64,000 bases of DNA from Rotaria sordida (taxonomy: Eukaryota > Rotifera > Eurotatoria > Philodinida > Philodinidae): the NCBI GenBank assembly GCA_905250125.1, contig CAJNOL010000301.1, positions 62,001-126,000 on the forward strand. Reading direction: 5' to 3'. Numbering within the stretch: position 1 is the stretch's first letter; every line of letters begins with the position of its first letter. This document shows positions 13,101-22,487 of the stretch, in pieces. Both the position numbers and the translations under genes were made by a program. Below the pieces are notes generated by a model. That model did not search any database and had not been told where the DNA came from. It saw only the letters and a list, made by a program, of their open reading frames with translations.

Positions 13101-13770
13101 ATAAATCAAAAGATAAATATTGAAGAATTTTTTTAGATGTGATACGAATAAATTCTGAGATAGTTTTTTCCTAAACCGGAACCTAATAAACTAAAATCAC
13201 TGGGACCCGAACCAAAAAATTAAAATTATCGGAATCGAGATCCAAAAAACTAAAATCACCAAGATCAAAAAACCTTGATCCAACACATCTATAAACTTGA
13301 ATGAATAGTACAAAACATTTGTTCAGTTTTACTAATCCAATCTGATGCATAACTTTCATACGTATTCAATTTCTTTATTGCTATTTTTAGTATGAAAATA
13401 GGTGTACATACCACCATTTTGTGTCATTCATTGTATCAAGTGTTGCTGTGGCATTTAATTTTGGATCATAAATTGTATTAGCAACAATACCATGTGTTTC
13501 TTCATATAAACCTGTAACAATTGTATAATGTAAAGGAAATGTAACAGTAGCAAAATTATTTTTAATATATTTAACACGAACACCACGTTGTATTAAGGAA
13601 TTAAAATTTGGTAATTTATATAAATCTGGATAATCCCAACGAAATCCATCAAAAGATATTAATAATAAAAGTGGTGTTGATGATGTTTCATTTAATATTG
13701 GTAAACAATAAATACATGAATTGAAAAATGATATGAGTATTAATGCAAAAAGTTTAATAGAAATATACAT
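10192..13770 (-). CDS. ENPP4/5-like ectonucleotide pyrophosphatase/phosphodiesterase (gene A)
   Basis: Predicted type I membrane ecto-phosphodiesterase of the ENPP family, which hydrolyses nucleotide or related phosphodiesters outside the cell. A signal peptide (residues 1-22) is followed by the metal-binding ISFDGFRWDY (Asp41) and the nucleophile segment ATVTFPLHYT (Thr77). Then come HGIVAN, YYPEPDITG, the second metal site TSDHGME and GDHGYNN. A single TM helix (VILVILIGIIYII, 10321-10380) and a short cytoplasmic tail end at 10192-10194. A C-terminal TM is typical of ENPP4 and ENPP5. The usual TFPNHY reads TFPLHY here, while other catalytic and metal residues are kept. ENPP-like gene B follows in tandem upstream on the same strand. 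A 1.1-kb intron (about 10800-11930) holds a hairpin, and a second intron holds a small MITE. Choice between ENPP4 and ENPP5 is not possible by eye. Confidence 0.9.
11140..11800. repeat. 660-bp hairpin in ENPP-like gene A intron
   Basis: Palindromic over most of its length, centred near 11480. Terminal arms (about 11176-11255 and 11706-11790) share gatggtaatagcta and agaatctgaaaaaaa. The next inner segments also pair: caaaactgttcgaatgaggg (11310) with its complement near 11650, and ctggcttctattcaaaggtt (11359) with its complement near 11590. The 111-residue open frame inside is a by-product of the arms. Confidence 0.7.
12074..12206. mobile_element. 133-bp MITE in ENPP-like gene A intron
   Basis: Perfect terminal inverted repeats of 21 bp: 12074-12094, and its exact complement at 12186-12206 (ends ttaccctagtcg / cgactagggtaa). 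The flanks are consistent with a TA target duplication (12075-12076 and 12204-12205). The interior is non-coding and contains two copies of ctcaagatg. The perfect ends suggest recent activity. A Tc1/mariner origin is inferred from the TA only. Confidence 0.75.
13165..13292. repeat. GC-rich phrase repeat in ENPP-like gene A intron 1
   Basis: About four diverged units of roughly 30 bp, each like gggacccgaaccaaaaa followed by ctaaaatcacc. The wording is close to that of the inserted unit at 5446-5538 and the EIF3K intron repeat. Non-coding. Confidence 0.5.
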
Positions 13771-14898
13771 ATTTTGATTGTTTTTTTTTTTTTATTATCT
13801 AAATTATATTACAAAAGATAAACGACGAGTATCGATAAGATCCTTTTTTTCTTTCAAAATATTTTTGAAAAACAATAACATATTTTGAATCAGCGTAAAT
13901 TTCTGTGTAAAATGATTTTTATTTGTCACCTGTTTTTTGCATCTGTCGGTTACATCAAGACCGTCGATGTTTTGTTTTTTTGTTATTCTGTCAAAATACA
14001 CACTATCATATACGAAATTTGATATCAATTTCGCAAAATCACATTAAAAATTGTAAGAAAATAAAAGTCTGTTTCGTAATACAATACAAATAGAGTATCA
14101 TTTCCAGTTCATCTCGTCAGGTAACTCAGTAATGTCGTTACGAAGCTTAAAATATACAAGACAAGTGCGAAAACTGCATTTTCAATCTGAGTTATCTAAA
14201 AACTATTTCGAATAGTTTTAGGGTCAAGTACTCAAAAGTCCGACAAACAATACGCTTTAAGGACTTTTTGATCTAATTTTATCGATTAACGAAATCTTGA
14301 CTGTAAATCAGATATTTGGAGATTCCGGGAAACTGAATACAGTCTCTCATCTTTTCGCACATGCTACCATGTCTACAAGCTTTCATGATTTTATGTCAAA
14401 TATAGTAGAAGATAAAGAAGTTTTTTTCAACAAATGACTCTCTGGTGAAAAGAATTAAAACCAATGCGTACCTCCTGCTAAATGGGTAACCCATAAAGTA
14501 AGGTCAAAAGTCTCTAAAGTCAGTTTTTTTATTCTGGAGTTTTGAGGATTTGATCTTAAAACTATCTGAAACTAGACTTTGAAGCATATATTTTAAATTT
14601 ACTCTGACGTCTTGTACTTCTTAATGACACTGTTAAGTCATTTGACAATGAGAATAAAGAAAGGTGAAAATTATTTTTTCGACAGAAAACAAAATGTCTT
14701 ATTTTACTCAAAATTTCACGCTGATTCAGAATATGTCATTTTTTTTTTTTGAAAAAAATCTTTTAGACAAAAAGATAACTCGTCATTTGACTACTTTCAT
14801 TATGGGGCGATATAAATGATAAGTGAAAAAAATTCTGTTCTAAAGATACAAATAAAAAGTGATATTGAAAGGCAACACAACAAAACACATTCGAAAAA
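13771..14898. other. Intergenic stretch between the two ENPP-like genes
   Basis: Holds the upstream region of gene A and the 3' end of gene B. A degenerate inverted repeat spans about 14105-14655, centred near 14380 (gttttagggtcaagtactca at 14215 pairs with its diverged complement near 14550; taatgtcgttacgaag at 14130 pairs near 14625). No gene seen. Confidence 0.4.
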
Positions 14899-17800
14899 TT
14901 AAACTTGTTGATTTTCAATTGTTGAAGTTAATTTTTGATTATTAATGTTACTGAATTCATATTCAGTATGTCTCGTATATTTCGTTGGATTAGAGCGTAA
15001 GTTATTTTTTCTAGCTAATATATTTCGAGATGAATGTATTAACCATATAATAGCCATGATTAGAATTAAACCGAAACTAATTGTTGCTAGAAAAAAAATT
15101 ATTTAGTCTAATTCCAACGAAGAAAATATAATAAACTTAAGAAATATCAAAATAAATTGTTTTAATTTTATTTTATGTATGTATAATTCATGTACAGGGT
15201 TGTGCATAACCTTTTGCTATGGGAGTAGCGCTATGATTTCAAGTTGAATACCTAATGAATTTTATACCAAATTAAAGCGTGTCGAAAACGGGATATATTA
15301 GTACTACATAGTAAGAGTTATCAAAATCTTTTAATGTCGAACTTATGAAACTTTCAGAAATCTTACCCTTTTTTTGGCATAGAAAATTAAAACGTCAGCA
15401 ATTCAAATATGGAGTAAAGTATTTTCTTTTGATATTTTTATATGGTTCGATAGAGCTTGTCGAGCTCTACAAAACTATCTATAGTAAAAGTTTTTAAAGC
15501 CATTTTTCTGAAATGAAAAATTTTAAACGTTACTTACAACATGCTAAAAAATGTTGAAAAACTCGTTTTTTTGCTTTATATGGAATAGAAACACTCAATT
15601 TTCTCAATGAAATTAGCTTTTTCCATTATTTTTACTAACAAAGACGCTTCAAAATGTACTCATTCGATGCAGCGTGAAAAATTGGGTCTAACGAGTATAT
15701 TTTGAAGCATCTTTGTTAGTAAAAATAATGAAAAAAGCTAATTTTATTCAGAAAATTGAGTGTTTCTTTTCCATATAAAAAAATGAGTTTTTAAATATTT
15801 TTTTAGCATGTTGCAAGTAACGTTTAAAATTTTTCATCTCAGCAAAATGGCTTTAAAAACTTTTACTATAGACATTTTTGTAGAGCTCGACAAGCTCTAT
15901 TGAACCATATAAAAATATCAAAAGAAAATATTTTACTCCATATTTGAATTGCTGGCATTTTAATTTTCTATGCCAACAAAAAAACATAAGATTTCTGAAA
16001 ATTTCATAAGTTCGACATTAAAAGATTTTGATAACTCTTACTATGTAGTACTAATATATCCCGTTTTCGACGTGCTTTAATTTGGTATAAAATTCATTAG
16101 GTATTCAACTTGAAATCATAGCGCTACTCCCATAGCAAAAGGTTATGCATAATCCTATACTTTAAATAATTCATTGATTTTATCTATATTTTGATTTTAC
16201 TTACCTATTAAATAAATGATTAAAACACGAGTTCTCTTTTGCATTCTTCTATTGAAATCATTTATTCTATTTGGATCAATTAAAAATGGTTTAATATTTT
16301 CTAATGATCCATTTGATGGTGGACATTGATCTATATTCAATATAAGACACATAAAACCGAATAGATCAATATTATACAATGAAGATGAATTATCTAATGT
16401 AAAATTTCGTTTTAATTGTGGTCCACTTGCATAAAAAATTGATTTCATTGAATCATGTTGATTATCATATCCATGATTACCATGTATAAGATTTAAATCA
16501 TACTTTTTTTTACCATCTTTATATCTATTTCAATTTCAAAAAACGACAAAATTAAAATTAAAAAAATATATTCATACAAGATGGACGATGATGAATTTCA
16601 TAACCAACATCTAAAACAAGTAATATATCACCAATACGTTCATGATTTTTATAATGATAACGTTCAGGTATATCTTTTCTTTTATAACTTTGTGAATGTG
16701 GAATTTTTGATAGATTTTTTAAAACAATATCAATATCATTTTCTTTAAAAATATTAAAAAAAAAAACAAAATAATTTTTTTATTTTTATTGAATTAAATT
16801 TAACTTACCTGATTGAACAAAAATATTCATGACTGGTGCTGCACCATATGATTTAACTTTTGTACTATCAATATAATCTTCTATATACATTGGATTATTT
16901 GTACCATTGATTTGTTCCATTCCATGATCAGATATAACAATTAAATGAAGATTTTGACGTAAATTTTCATTTATATCAATTTTATCTAATAAATAACCTA
17001 AATGTTCATCGCATTCACGAACTATATTTGTCATATTTATTGAATAAGGTCCAGTTCGATGACCTGAATATCATATATGAATAAAATATTCGACAAAAAA
17101 CAAAGAACAAACTAACCAGTTAAATCAGGTTCAAAAAAATACATAGCACCAAAATTAATTGGTTCAATTGGATCATTAAACCAATTTATCATTTGATCAA
17201 TCATATTACGAAATAAATTTTTTCGACTAAATGGTTGATATTTTGATAAATAAATTGGATTCTGTGGCCAACCAACAACACCAGATCGAGCACCTTTTCG
17301 TCGTTCATTAATTGACCATATTGATGGATATGGCCACCAATTACTATCTGTCATGTTTTCTGATGGTTCAAATGTAACATTCATTTTCCGATCAAACATT
17401 TGATTGCCTATTAAACCATGAATTTCTTCATAAAGACCAGTTATTATACTAAATGATAACAACAATAAAAACAAAATTTCATATATTTTTATCATAATTT
17501 ATTGAATTTCTCAAGCAAGTTAGGCCTAATATATTGTAGAATTCAAAAAAAAAAGTTTAGGATTAACAAAAAAAAAGTATTTAGCAGAATGAATCTTATT
17601 AGATATTATAATCTTAAATAATATGTCTTCATTTTGCAGTTGTTGGGTAATCAATACATATATTCAAAACAATATAAAATGACTGTTAGTATTAACGAAC
17701 AAACAGTACACAACGCTGGCTACATACCTTGCCCATGTGAGATTTGTAGTCTAGAAAAGATTAATAATAAACCAAAAATTCTTTACTATAATGATTATAC

Positions 17801-18205
17801 TAAAATAATTAAATTTTCTTCTCAAAAAAAAAAAAAAATTACTATCAGATTGTTGACTATAGATGAATAGCCAATCTCATGTGAAATTTTGTTTAATTAA
17901 TTTTTATCAATAATTAATTTAAAAAAAACATACGTATAATGATTAGGAAATGTTGCTGTTGTAAAAGTTGGTATCATTTTTTCTGCATGAACACCACGTT
18001 CTTCTAATCGACGAAAATTTTTTAAAGGTCCATGAAGTTTTGGATAATCATGACGAAAACCATCGAACGAAACAAGCAGTAATAATGGCAAAGAATGAGC
18101 AATTATTAAAGATATATGATATAAAATTAAAATTCCTATGACGCACCACATTTCAGATCCAAATAGTTTTTTGGAGAAATATATTTCATTAAGATTATCA
18201 ATCAT
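14899..18205 (-). CDS. ENPP4/5-like ectonucleotide pyrophosphatase/phosphodiesterase (gene B)
   Basis: Tandem paralogue of gene A with the same predicted role at the cell surface. From the ATG at 18205, a hydrophobic signal or anchor (CVIGILILYHISLII) precedes LLVSFDGFRHDY (Asp48) and the nucleophile motif TTATFPNHYT (Thr85), here with the canonical Asn. Then come FFEPDLTG, SDHGMEQI and GNHGYDN, so all metal-ligand motifs are present. A TM helix (ISFGLILIMAIIWLI) and a short tail end at 14899-14901. Exon 1 is 17934-18205, exon 2 is 17117-17448 and exon 3 ends at 17063; the joins restore NHYTIITG and DLTGHRTGP. An in-frame ATG at 18151 would give a more standard signal peptide. The last intron is nearly filled by a 963-bp palindrome. 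It is divergent from RBM8A, with about 260 bp between the two starts. Confidence 0.9.
15195..16157. mobile_element. 963-bp near-perfect palindromic element in ENPP-like gene B intron
   Basis: Two arms of about 465 bp pair almost completely around a loop of about 30 bp near 15664-15694. The ends are cagggttgtgcataacc on the left and, read inward, the diverged taggattatgcataacc on the right. Both are flanked by TA (15193-15194 and 16158-16159), the target of Tc1/mariner transposases. No transposase frame is present. The loop carries gatgcagcgtgaaaa, a motif that recurs in the hairpins at 48.1-49.0 kb and 50.4-52.2 kb. Confidence 0.85.
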
Positions 18206-18465
18206 ATTTAATATAGATGTCAGTAGATTTTCTTTATTGTTTTTTTTTCTTTATTCTATTTCACACATTTATTTTAATATTAATTAAATTTTTTATAACA
18301 AAAAAACGTTTTTTTTTCTAATAAAATAAATAATTTTTGTTTGTATTCTTATTCGTTATACCTATCCTCTTTGTTTATCTGTTGATTTTTTTTTCTCTTG
18401 CTTTTACATTTCAACATATTAATTCGTTCATTCATTTACTATCAATTCTTTTCAAGAAAAAAAAA
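18206..18465. promoter_or_regulatory. Shared divergent promoter region of ENPP-like gene B and RBM8A
   Basis: About 260 bp separate the two divergent start codons, so both promoters must lie here or in the 5' leaders. The sequence is T-rich and AT-rich. No TATA box or named factor site can be assigned with confidence. Confidence 0.35.
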
Positions 18466-19041
18466 ATGAGTAATGCTGATGTTGAAGTTGAAGTTCAAGA
18501 TGAAGATGAAACAATGGATAATCCTAATGATATTATAGTTGGTGATCATGATGAAGATGATGCTATTAATCAAGTTAAATCAAATGCACGTCATCGAAAA
18601 GGTCGTGGTTTTAATGAACAAAGTGATCGTTTAGCAATGCAAACAGGTGATTATGATACAATAACAAATGATAGTGATAGTGGAAATCCTGGTCCAGCAA
18701 GATCTGTTGAAGGATGGATTTTATTTATAACAAATGTACATGAAGAAGCACAAGAAGATAATATGTTTGATTTATTTCGTGATTATGGTAATATAAAAAA
18801 TATGCATTTAAATTTGGATCGAAGAACTGGTTATGCTAAAGGATATGCACTTGTAGAATATGAAACATTTAAAGAAGCAAAAGAAGCTTTAGAAGGTATT
18901 AATGGACAAGATTTACTTGGTCATACACTTCATGTTGATTGGGCTTTTGTTAAAGGACCACTTAAAAAACGTGGAACAGGTAATAGTAGTTCACGTAAAG
19001 CAACAACTGGTACTGGACGAACGACTTATCAACGACGTTAG
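18466..19041 (+). CDS. RBM8A: RNA-binding protein 8A (Y14), exon junction complex core
   Basis: Y14 pairs with Mago nashi in the exon junction complex, which marks spliced mRNA in the nucleus and acts in export, localisation and nonsense-mediated decay. This is an intronless 191-residue frame. An acidic N-terminus is followed by GFNEQSDRLAMQTGDYDTI and SVEGWILFITNVHEEAQE (RNP2, ILFITNV). RNP1 lies in RRTGYAKGYALVEYET, and the RRM ends in GHTLHVDWAFVKGPLKK. The tail is Arg/Gly/Ser/Thr-rich, as in animal Y14. The ATG at 18466 follows an A-rich leader, and the length fits the family (human about 174). EIF6 follows 310 bp downstream on the same strand. Confidence 0.97.
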   Translation: MSNADVEVEVQDEDETMDNPNDIIVGDHDEDDAINQVKSNARHRKGRGFNEQSDRLAMQTGDYDTITNDSDSGNPGPARSVEGWILFITNVHEEAQEDNMFDLFRDYGNIKNMHLNLDRRTGYAKGYALVEYETFKEAKEALEGINGQDLLGHTLHVDWAFVKGPLKKRGTGNSSSRKATTGTGRTTYQRR

Positions 19042-19350
19042 TTAAATGACAAAGAAAAAAAAACCGTTTTTCGTGAAAATTTTGTTGTTTGTTCTTGTTG
19101 TTTGTCACTATTTGTTTTTGTTGGAAAATTTGAACTAAACAAAAATAAGAAAATATTGTTCTTTTCGTTTTTACTTTTTTTTCCTCTTTTGCTGATGATA
19201 AATCAAGATGACTAACTTCGATATTTAACAGGGAACACAATGGACTTCTTTTTCTATAATTGAAAATTCGAGTGATAGATCGAAATTTCTATTCATTCTT
19301 TATAGATTAACAAGTACTATTAATTATTTCCCATAAAAAAAAATTTTTTC

Positions 19351-20166
19351 ATGGCTGTACGTACACAATTTGAAAGTAGTAATGATATAGGTGTTTTTGC
19401 TCGTTTAACAAATGCTTATTGTCTTGTTGGTATTGGTGGTTCAGAAAATTTCTATTCAACATTTGAAAGTGAACTTGGTGATCATATTCCTGTTATTCAT
19501 TCATCAGTTGGTAAATAAAAAAATAAAAAAATTTTTTTTTTCTTCTTCCACATATCATTTATTAATTTTTTAGGTGATTGTCGTATTGTTGGTCGTTTAA
19601 CAGTTGGTAATCGTCATGGTCTACTTGTACCATCATCAACAACTGATCAAGAATTACAACATATTCGTAATTCTTTACCAGATAATGTACGTTTAAGACG
19701 TTGTGAAGAACGTTTATCTGCATTAGGAAATGTTATTGCATGTAACGATTATGTTGCATTAATACATCCTGATTTAGATAAAGAAACTGAACAAATTTTA
19801 ACTGATACACTTAATGTTGAATGTTTTCGACAGACAATAGCTGATCGTGTACTTGTTGGAAGTTATTCAATGTTTACAAATCAAGGTGGTCTTGTACATC
19901 CAAAAACATCTATACAAGAACAAGAAGAATTATCATCATTATTACAAGTACCACTTGTTGCTGGAACAATTAATCGTGGTAGTGATGTTATTGGTGCTGG
20001 ACTTTTAGTTAATGATTGGATTGGTTTTTGTGGATTAGATACAACAGCACATGAAATAAGTGTTATTGAAAGTGTATTTAAATTAGGACAACATAATTTA
20101 AGTGGTTCTACAACAACAACAAGCAATAAAACAATAAAAGATGCACTTCTTGATGCGCTTACTTAA
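19351..20166 (+). CDS. EIF6: Eukaryotic translation initiation factor 6
   Basis: eIF6 is a ribosome anti-association factor that binds the 60S subunit and also acts in its biogenesis. Two exons, 19351-19510 and 19574-20166, join in [12 protein letters not shown] and give about 250 residues (human 245). Landmarks are [71 protein letters not shown] and [20 protein letters not shown]. The intron is 63 nt. The fold is complete with no damaged region. The ORF for a DHHC-like protein starts 102 bp after the stop, with an acceptor-like site between. Confidence 0.97.
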
Positions 20167-20268
20167 ATAAATCTTATTTTGTTTTTTTGTTTTTACTGAA
20201 AAGATTAAATAAATATCATCATCAAATATCAATTTCTTTTCAGATTATATATATATATATAAATAAGA
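20167..20268 (+). promoter_or_regulatory. Candidate intercistronic region between EIF6 and DHHC-like ORF
   Basis: A 102-bp spacer. It holds an AATAAA-type sequence (attaaataaat, near 20204) and a pyrimidine-rich acceptor (tttcttttcag, AG at 20242-20243). No obvious donor lies between the EIF6 stop and this acceptor, so a spliced-leader acceptor is one explanation. The frame of the following ORF is closed by a stop just upstream (20260-20262), so no exon can join it through this acceptor in frame. Confidence 0.4.
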
Positions 20269-20889
20269 GTGGCGAAAACATCACGATTTTTACTTGAATG
20301 TAGTAAAATTGGTCGATGGTTATTATTATTTTATAGTCATGGACTATTTTATATACTTTCAACAATAACATCACTTAATCCTTATATTTATTTATTTTTA
20401 ACATGGATTTTTATTCAATATCAATTAGCAATTTTTCTTCTTACGGCTATTCTACCAAATTTATTGATAACAAATAATAAATGTCCTATATGTTCATTAC
20501 ATTTTTCTGATCGATTTCATCATTGTTTTTTTGTTAATCGTTGTATTGCTATATGTAATGTACATTGTTTTCTTTCATTTACATTTTATGCAACAATATC
20601 AACATTAATATGTTTTTTTATATTTCTTAATGAATTTTTTTATATAAAACCTATAAGTTTTTATTGTCTTTTACCATTTGGAGAATTTTTATGTCAAAAT
20701 TTAACATGGAAACAAAGTGGTTTAATTATGCTTACACGATCAACAATAATAGCAGCTGGAAGTGCTAGTGGTATGGGTTTTTATGTAGCTAAAGAATTTT
20801 ATTATGATAAAACAGATAAAACACGATCAATATGGCGTGAAATATTTAAAATTTTATTACCAGCTTTGAGTATTATTCGGCGTGTTTAA
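20269..20889 (+). CDS. Degenerate DHHC-type membrane protein, ZDHHC22/24-like
   Basis: Multi-pass membrane protein resembling palmitoyltransferases of the ZDHHC22/ZDHHC24 type, which attach palmitate to cysteines of membrane proteins. Two hydrophobic segments precede a shortened cysteine core (CPICSLHFSDRFHHCFFVNR, then CIAICN), followed by further TM helices. Compared with the normal DHHC core, Asp is replaced by Phe (FHHC) and several zinc-binding cysteines are absent, while the HHC cysteine and the FF..xxCIxxxN pattern of ZDHHC22 remain. No ATG opens the frame: it is closed upstream at 20260-20262, and the first in-frame ATG falls near residue 154. I give the GTG at 20269, which has A at -3 and G at +4. 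Non-AUG initiation, a short trans-spliced exon or a sequence error could explain this. Activity is uncertain. Confidence 0.6.
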   Translation: MAKTSRFLLECSKIGRWLLLFYSHGLFYILSTITSLNPYIYLFLTWIFIQYQLAIFLLTAILPNLLITNNKCPICSLHFSDRFHHCFFVNRCIAICNVHCFLSFTFYATISTLICFFIFLNEFFYIKPISFYCLLPFGEFLCQNLTWKQSGLIMLTRSTIIAAGSASGMGFYVAKEFYYDKTDKTRSIWREIFKILLPALSIIRRV

Positions 20890-21801
20890 AAAAGAATAAA
20901 TTGTGTTTGTTTTCTAATTATTTTCAAAAAAAAAAAAAAAAACTAAAAAAAATATTATGTGATACAATGTACATGTTTGTTTTCGTATAAAAAAACTATA
21001 AACGACTTTGAATATAAGAAGGAGATGAGAGATAGTTCTAGAAGAGAAATAAGTATGTCTGTAGGTTCATATTTATATAAAAAAAAAATTCCCACAAAGA
21101 AGACTTTCTAATTTCTATGAATATTTCATCTTTTTGTAGAATCGAAATAATGATACATATCTATGAAATACTAGTTTTGTGACATACTTTTTTTTTGATA
21201 GAATTGCTCTACATCTTTCTGATTTTCTTTCATAATATCGAAGAAATAATATGCGTTGTTGTTTTTTCACACTTCAAACTTTAGACTAAATTATTCGAGA
21301 ATCGTCCTATTGAGTGACATTATATCACTTGTACATCATCAGACGTAATTTCCCATATTTATAAAAAGAAACAAATAAATCATCCATGTCTGAGAAAACA
21401 TATACCTATTCGTCGTTACTCTAATACAATATATACGCTCACGTAGGCGTGCATGACTAAATTATCTAATGATTATCATGATTGTATATATGCAAAAGTC
21501 GACTTGTCGTTTACATTTATTATGCACATTTTTCTTCTTTTGAAGGACGTATTTTAGTCTTGATTGGGCGAGTTTTGTTTACAAAAGATACGCATATTAT
21601 ACATTTTATTGTAGACTAAATTTACATGTGAGTGTAATAAAAAACAACAAACATCAACACTTGTCATTCTGTCTATACTTTTTTTTTTCTTTTCTTTTTT
21701 TTTTTTTTTTGGAGTATTATAAAAACAGAAAAGCAATCGATGAAATACAAGCAGAGAGCGTATAAACATTTACTAGTTGTGTCTTACTTCTTTCTTTTTT
21801 A
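20890..21801. other. Intergenic stretch upstream of PHPT1
   Basis: AT-rich with A and T runs. It contains the 3' end of the DHHC-like transcript and the PHPT1 promoter. No gene or repeat recognised. Confidence 0.4.
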
Positions 21802-22487
21802 ATGTCACCCACAGCAACAGAACATTGTCGTAAACGACGTAATAGCCTTGAACTTTTACAATATGCAAAACGTTTTCAAGAAAAATATATTCTTCATCAA
21901 TTTTGGATAGATTTAACAATGAGTAGAAAAATTCGAGAAATATCAGAAGTACCTGATGTTGATATTGGTGAAGCTGGTTGTTTTAAATATATATTAATTG
22001 AAGTTCGTGATTGTGAAAAAAATTATGGTAAATCAAAATTTGTTGTTCGTGGTGATGCTGCATGTGCTTATCATGGTAAAAAAAAACAACAAAATATAAA
22101 ATTTAATTAGAAGAATTATTTCTTTTATTGTAGCTGATGTTCTCGATATAATGGAAAGTCAAATTGATTCAACAAAATTAGTATTAGATTGTAAAGGTGG
22201 TGGTCGTATTCGTGTTGATCCAAAAATACGAACAATATCAGTTTATGGTTATTCAATGGTAAGTTCTGTTGAATTTTAATTAAAAAACATATTTTGAAAA
22301 AAAAAAAAAAAAAAAAAAAAATTTTTTTTTGGGTTTTGGTCGAGCTGAACATGAAAAAACGGTCGAAATTTTAAAGAAAAAATATCCAGAATGGACTATC
22401 GAAATTACAGGTAAATAAATAAAACATAAAAAAAAAAAATTATCATGAATATTTTTCTTTTTTATTATTCTAGACGAAGAATATTAG
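21802..22487 (+). CDS. PHPT1: 14 kDa phosphohistidine phosphatase
   Basis: PHPT1 removes phosphate from protein histidines in the cytosol. Four exons (21802-22075, 22134-22258, 22332-22410, 22474-22487) give 163 residues. Landmarks are SEVPDVDIGEAGCFKYILIE, the catalytic His at residue 91 in ACAYHADVLD, CKGGGRIRVD, ISVYGYSM, GFGRAEHEKTVEILKKKYPE and the short end DEEY. The core matches the family. An extra 39 residues, rich in Arg and Leu, precede Met40, which is where a standard-length protein would begin. Exon 3 must begin at 22332 to keep frame, but the two preceding bases are TG rather than AG. They follow long A and T homopolymers, so either a rare GT-TG intron or a homopolymer error is likely. 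Confidence 0.92.

Noticed and set aside
15195-16157. Palindrome as a pure assembly artefact
   Set aside because: The arms differ at scattered sites and end in TA-flanked, transposon-like termini, which an artificial inverted join would not produce.
17634-17870. 78-codon frame with CPCEIC
   Set aside because: Sits wholly inside intron 1 of ENPP-like gene B on the opposite strand, ends in a poly(A) run and matches no family I know.
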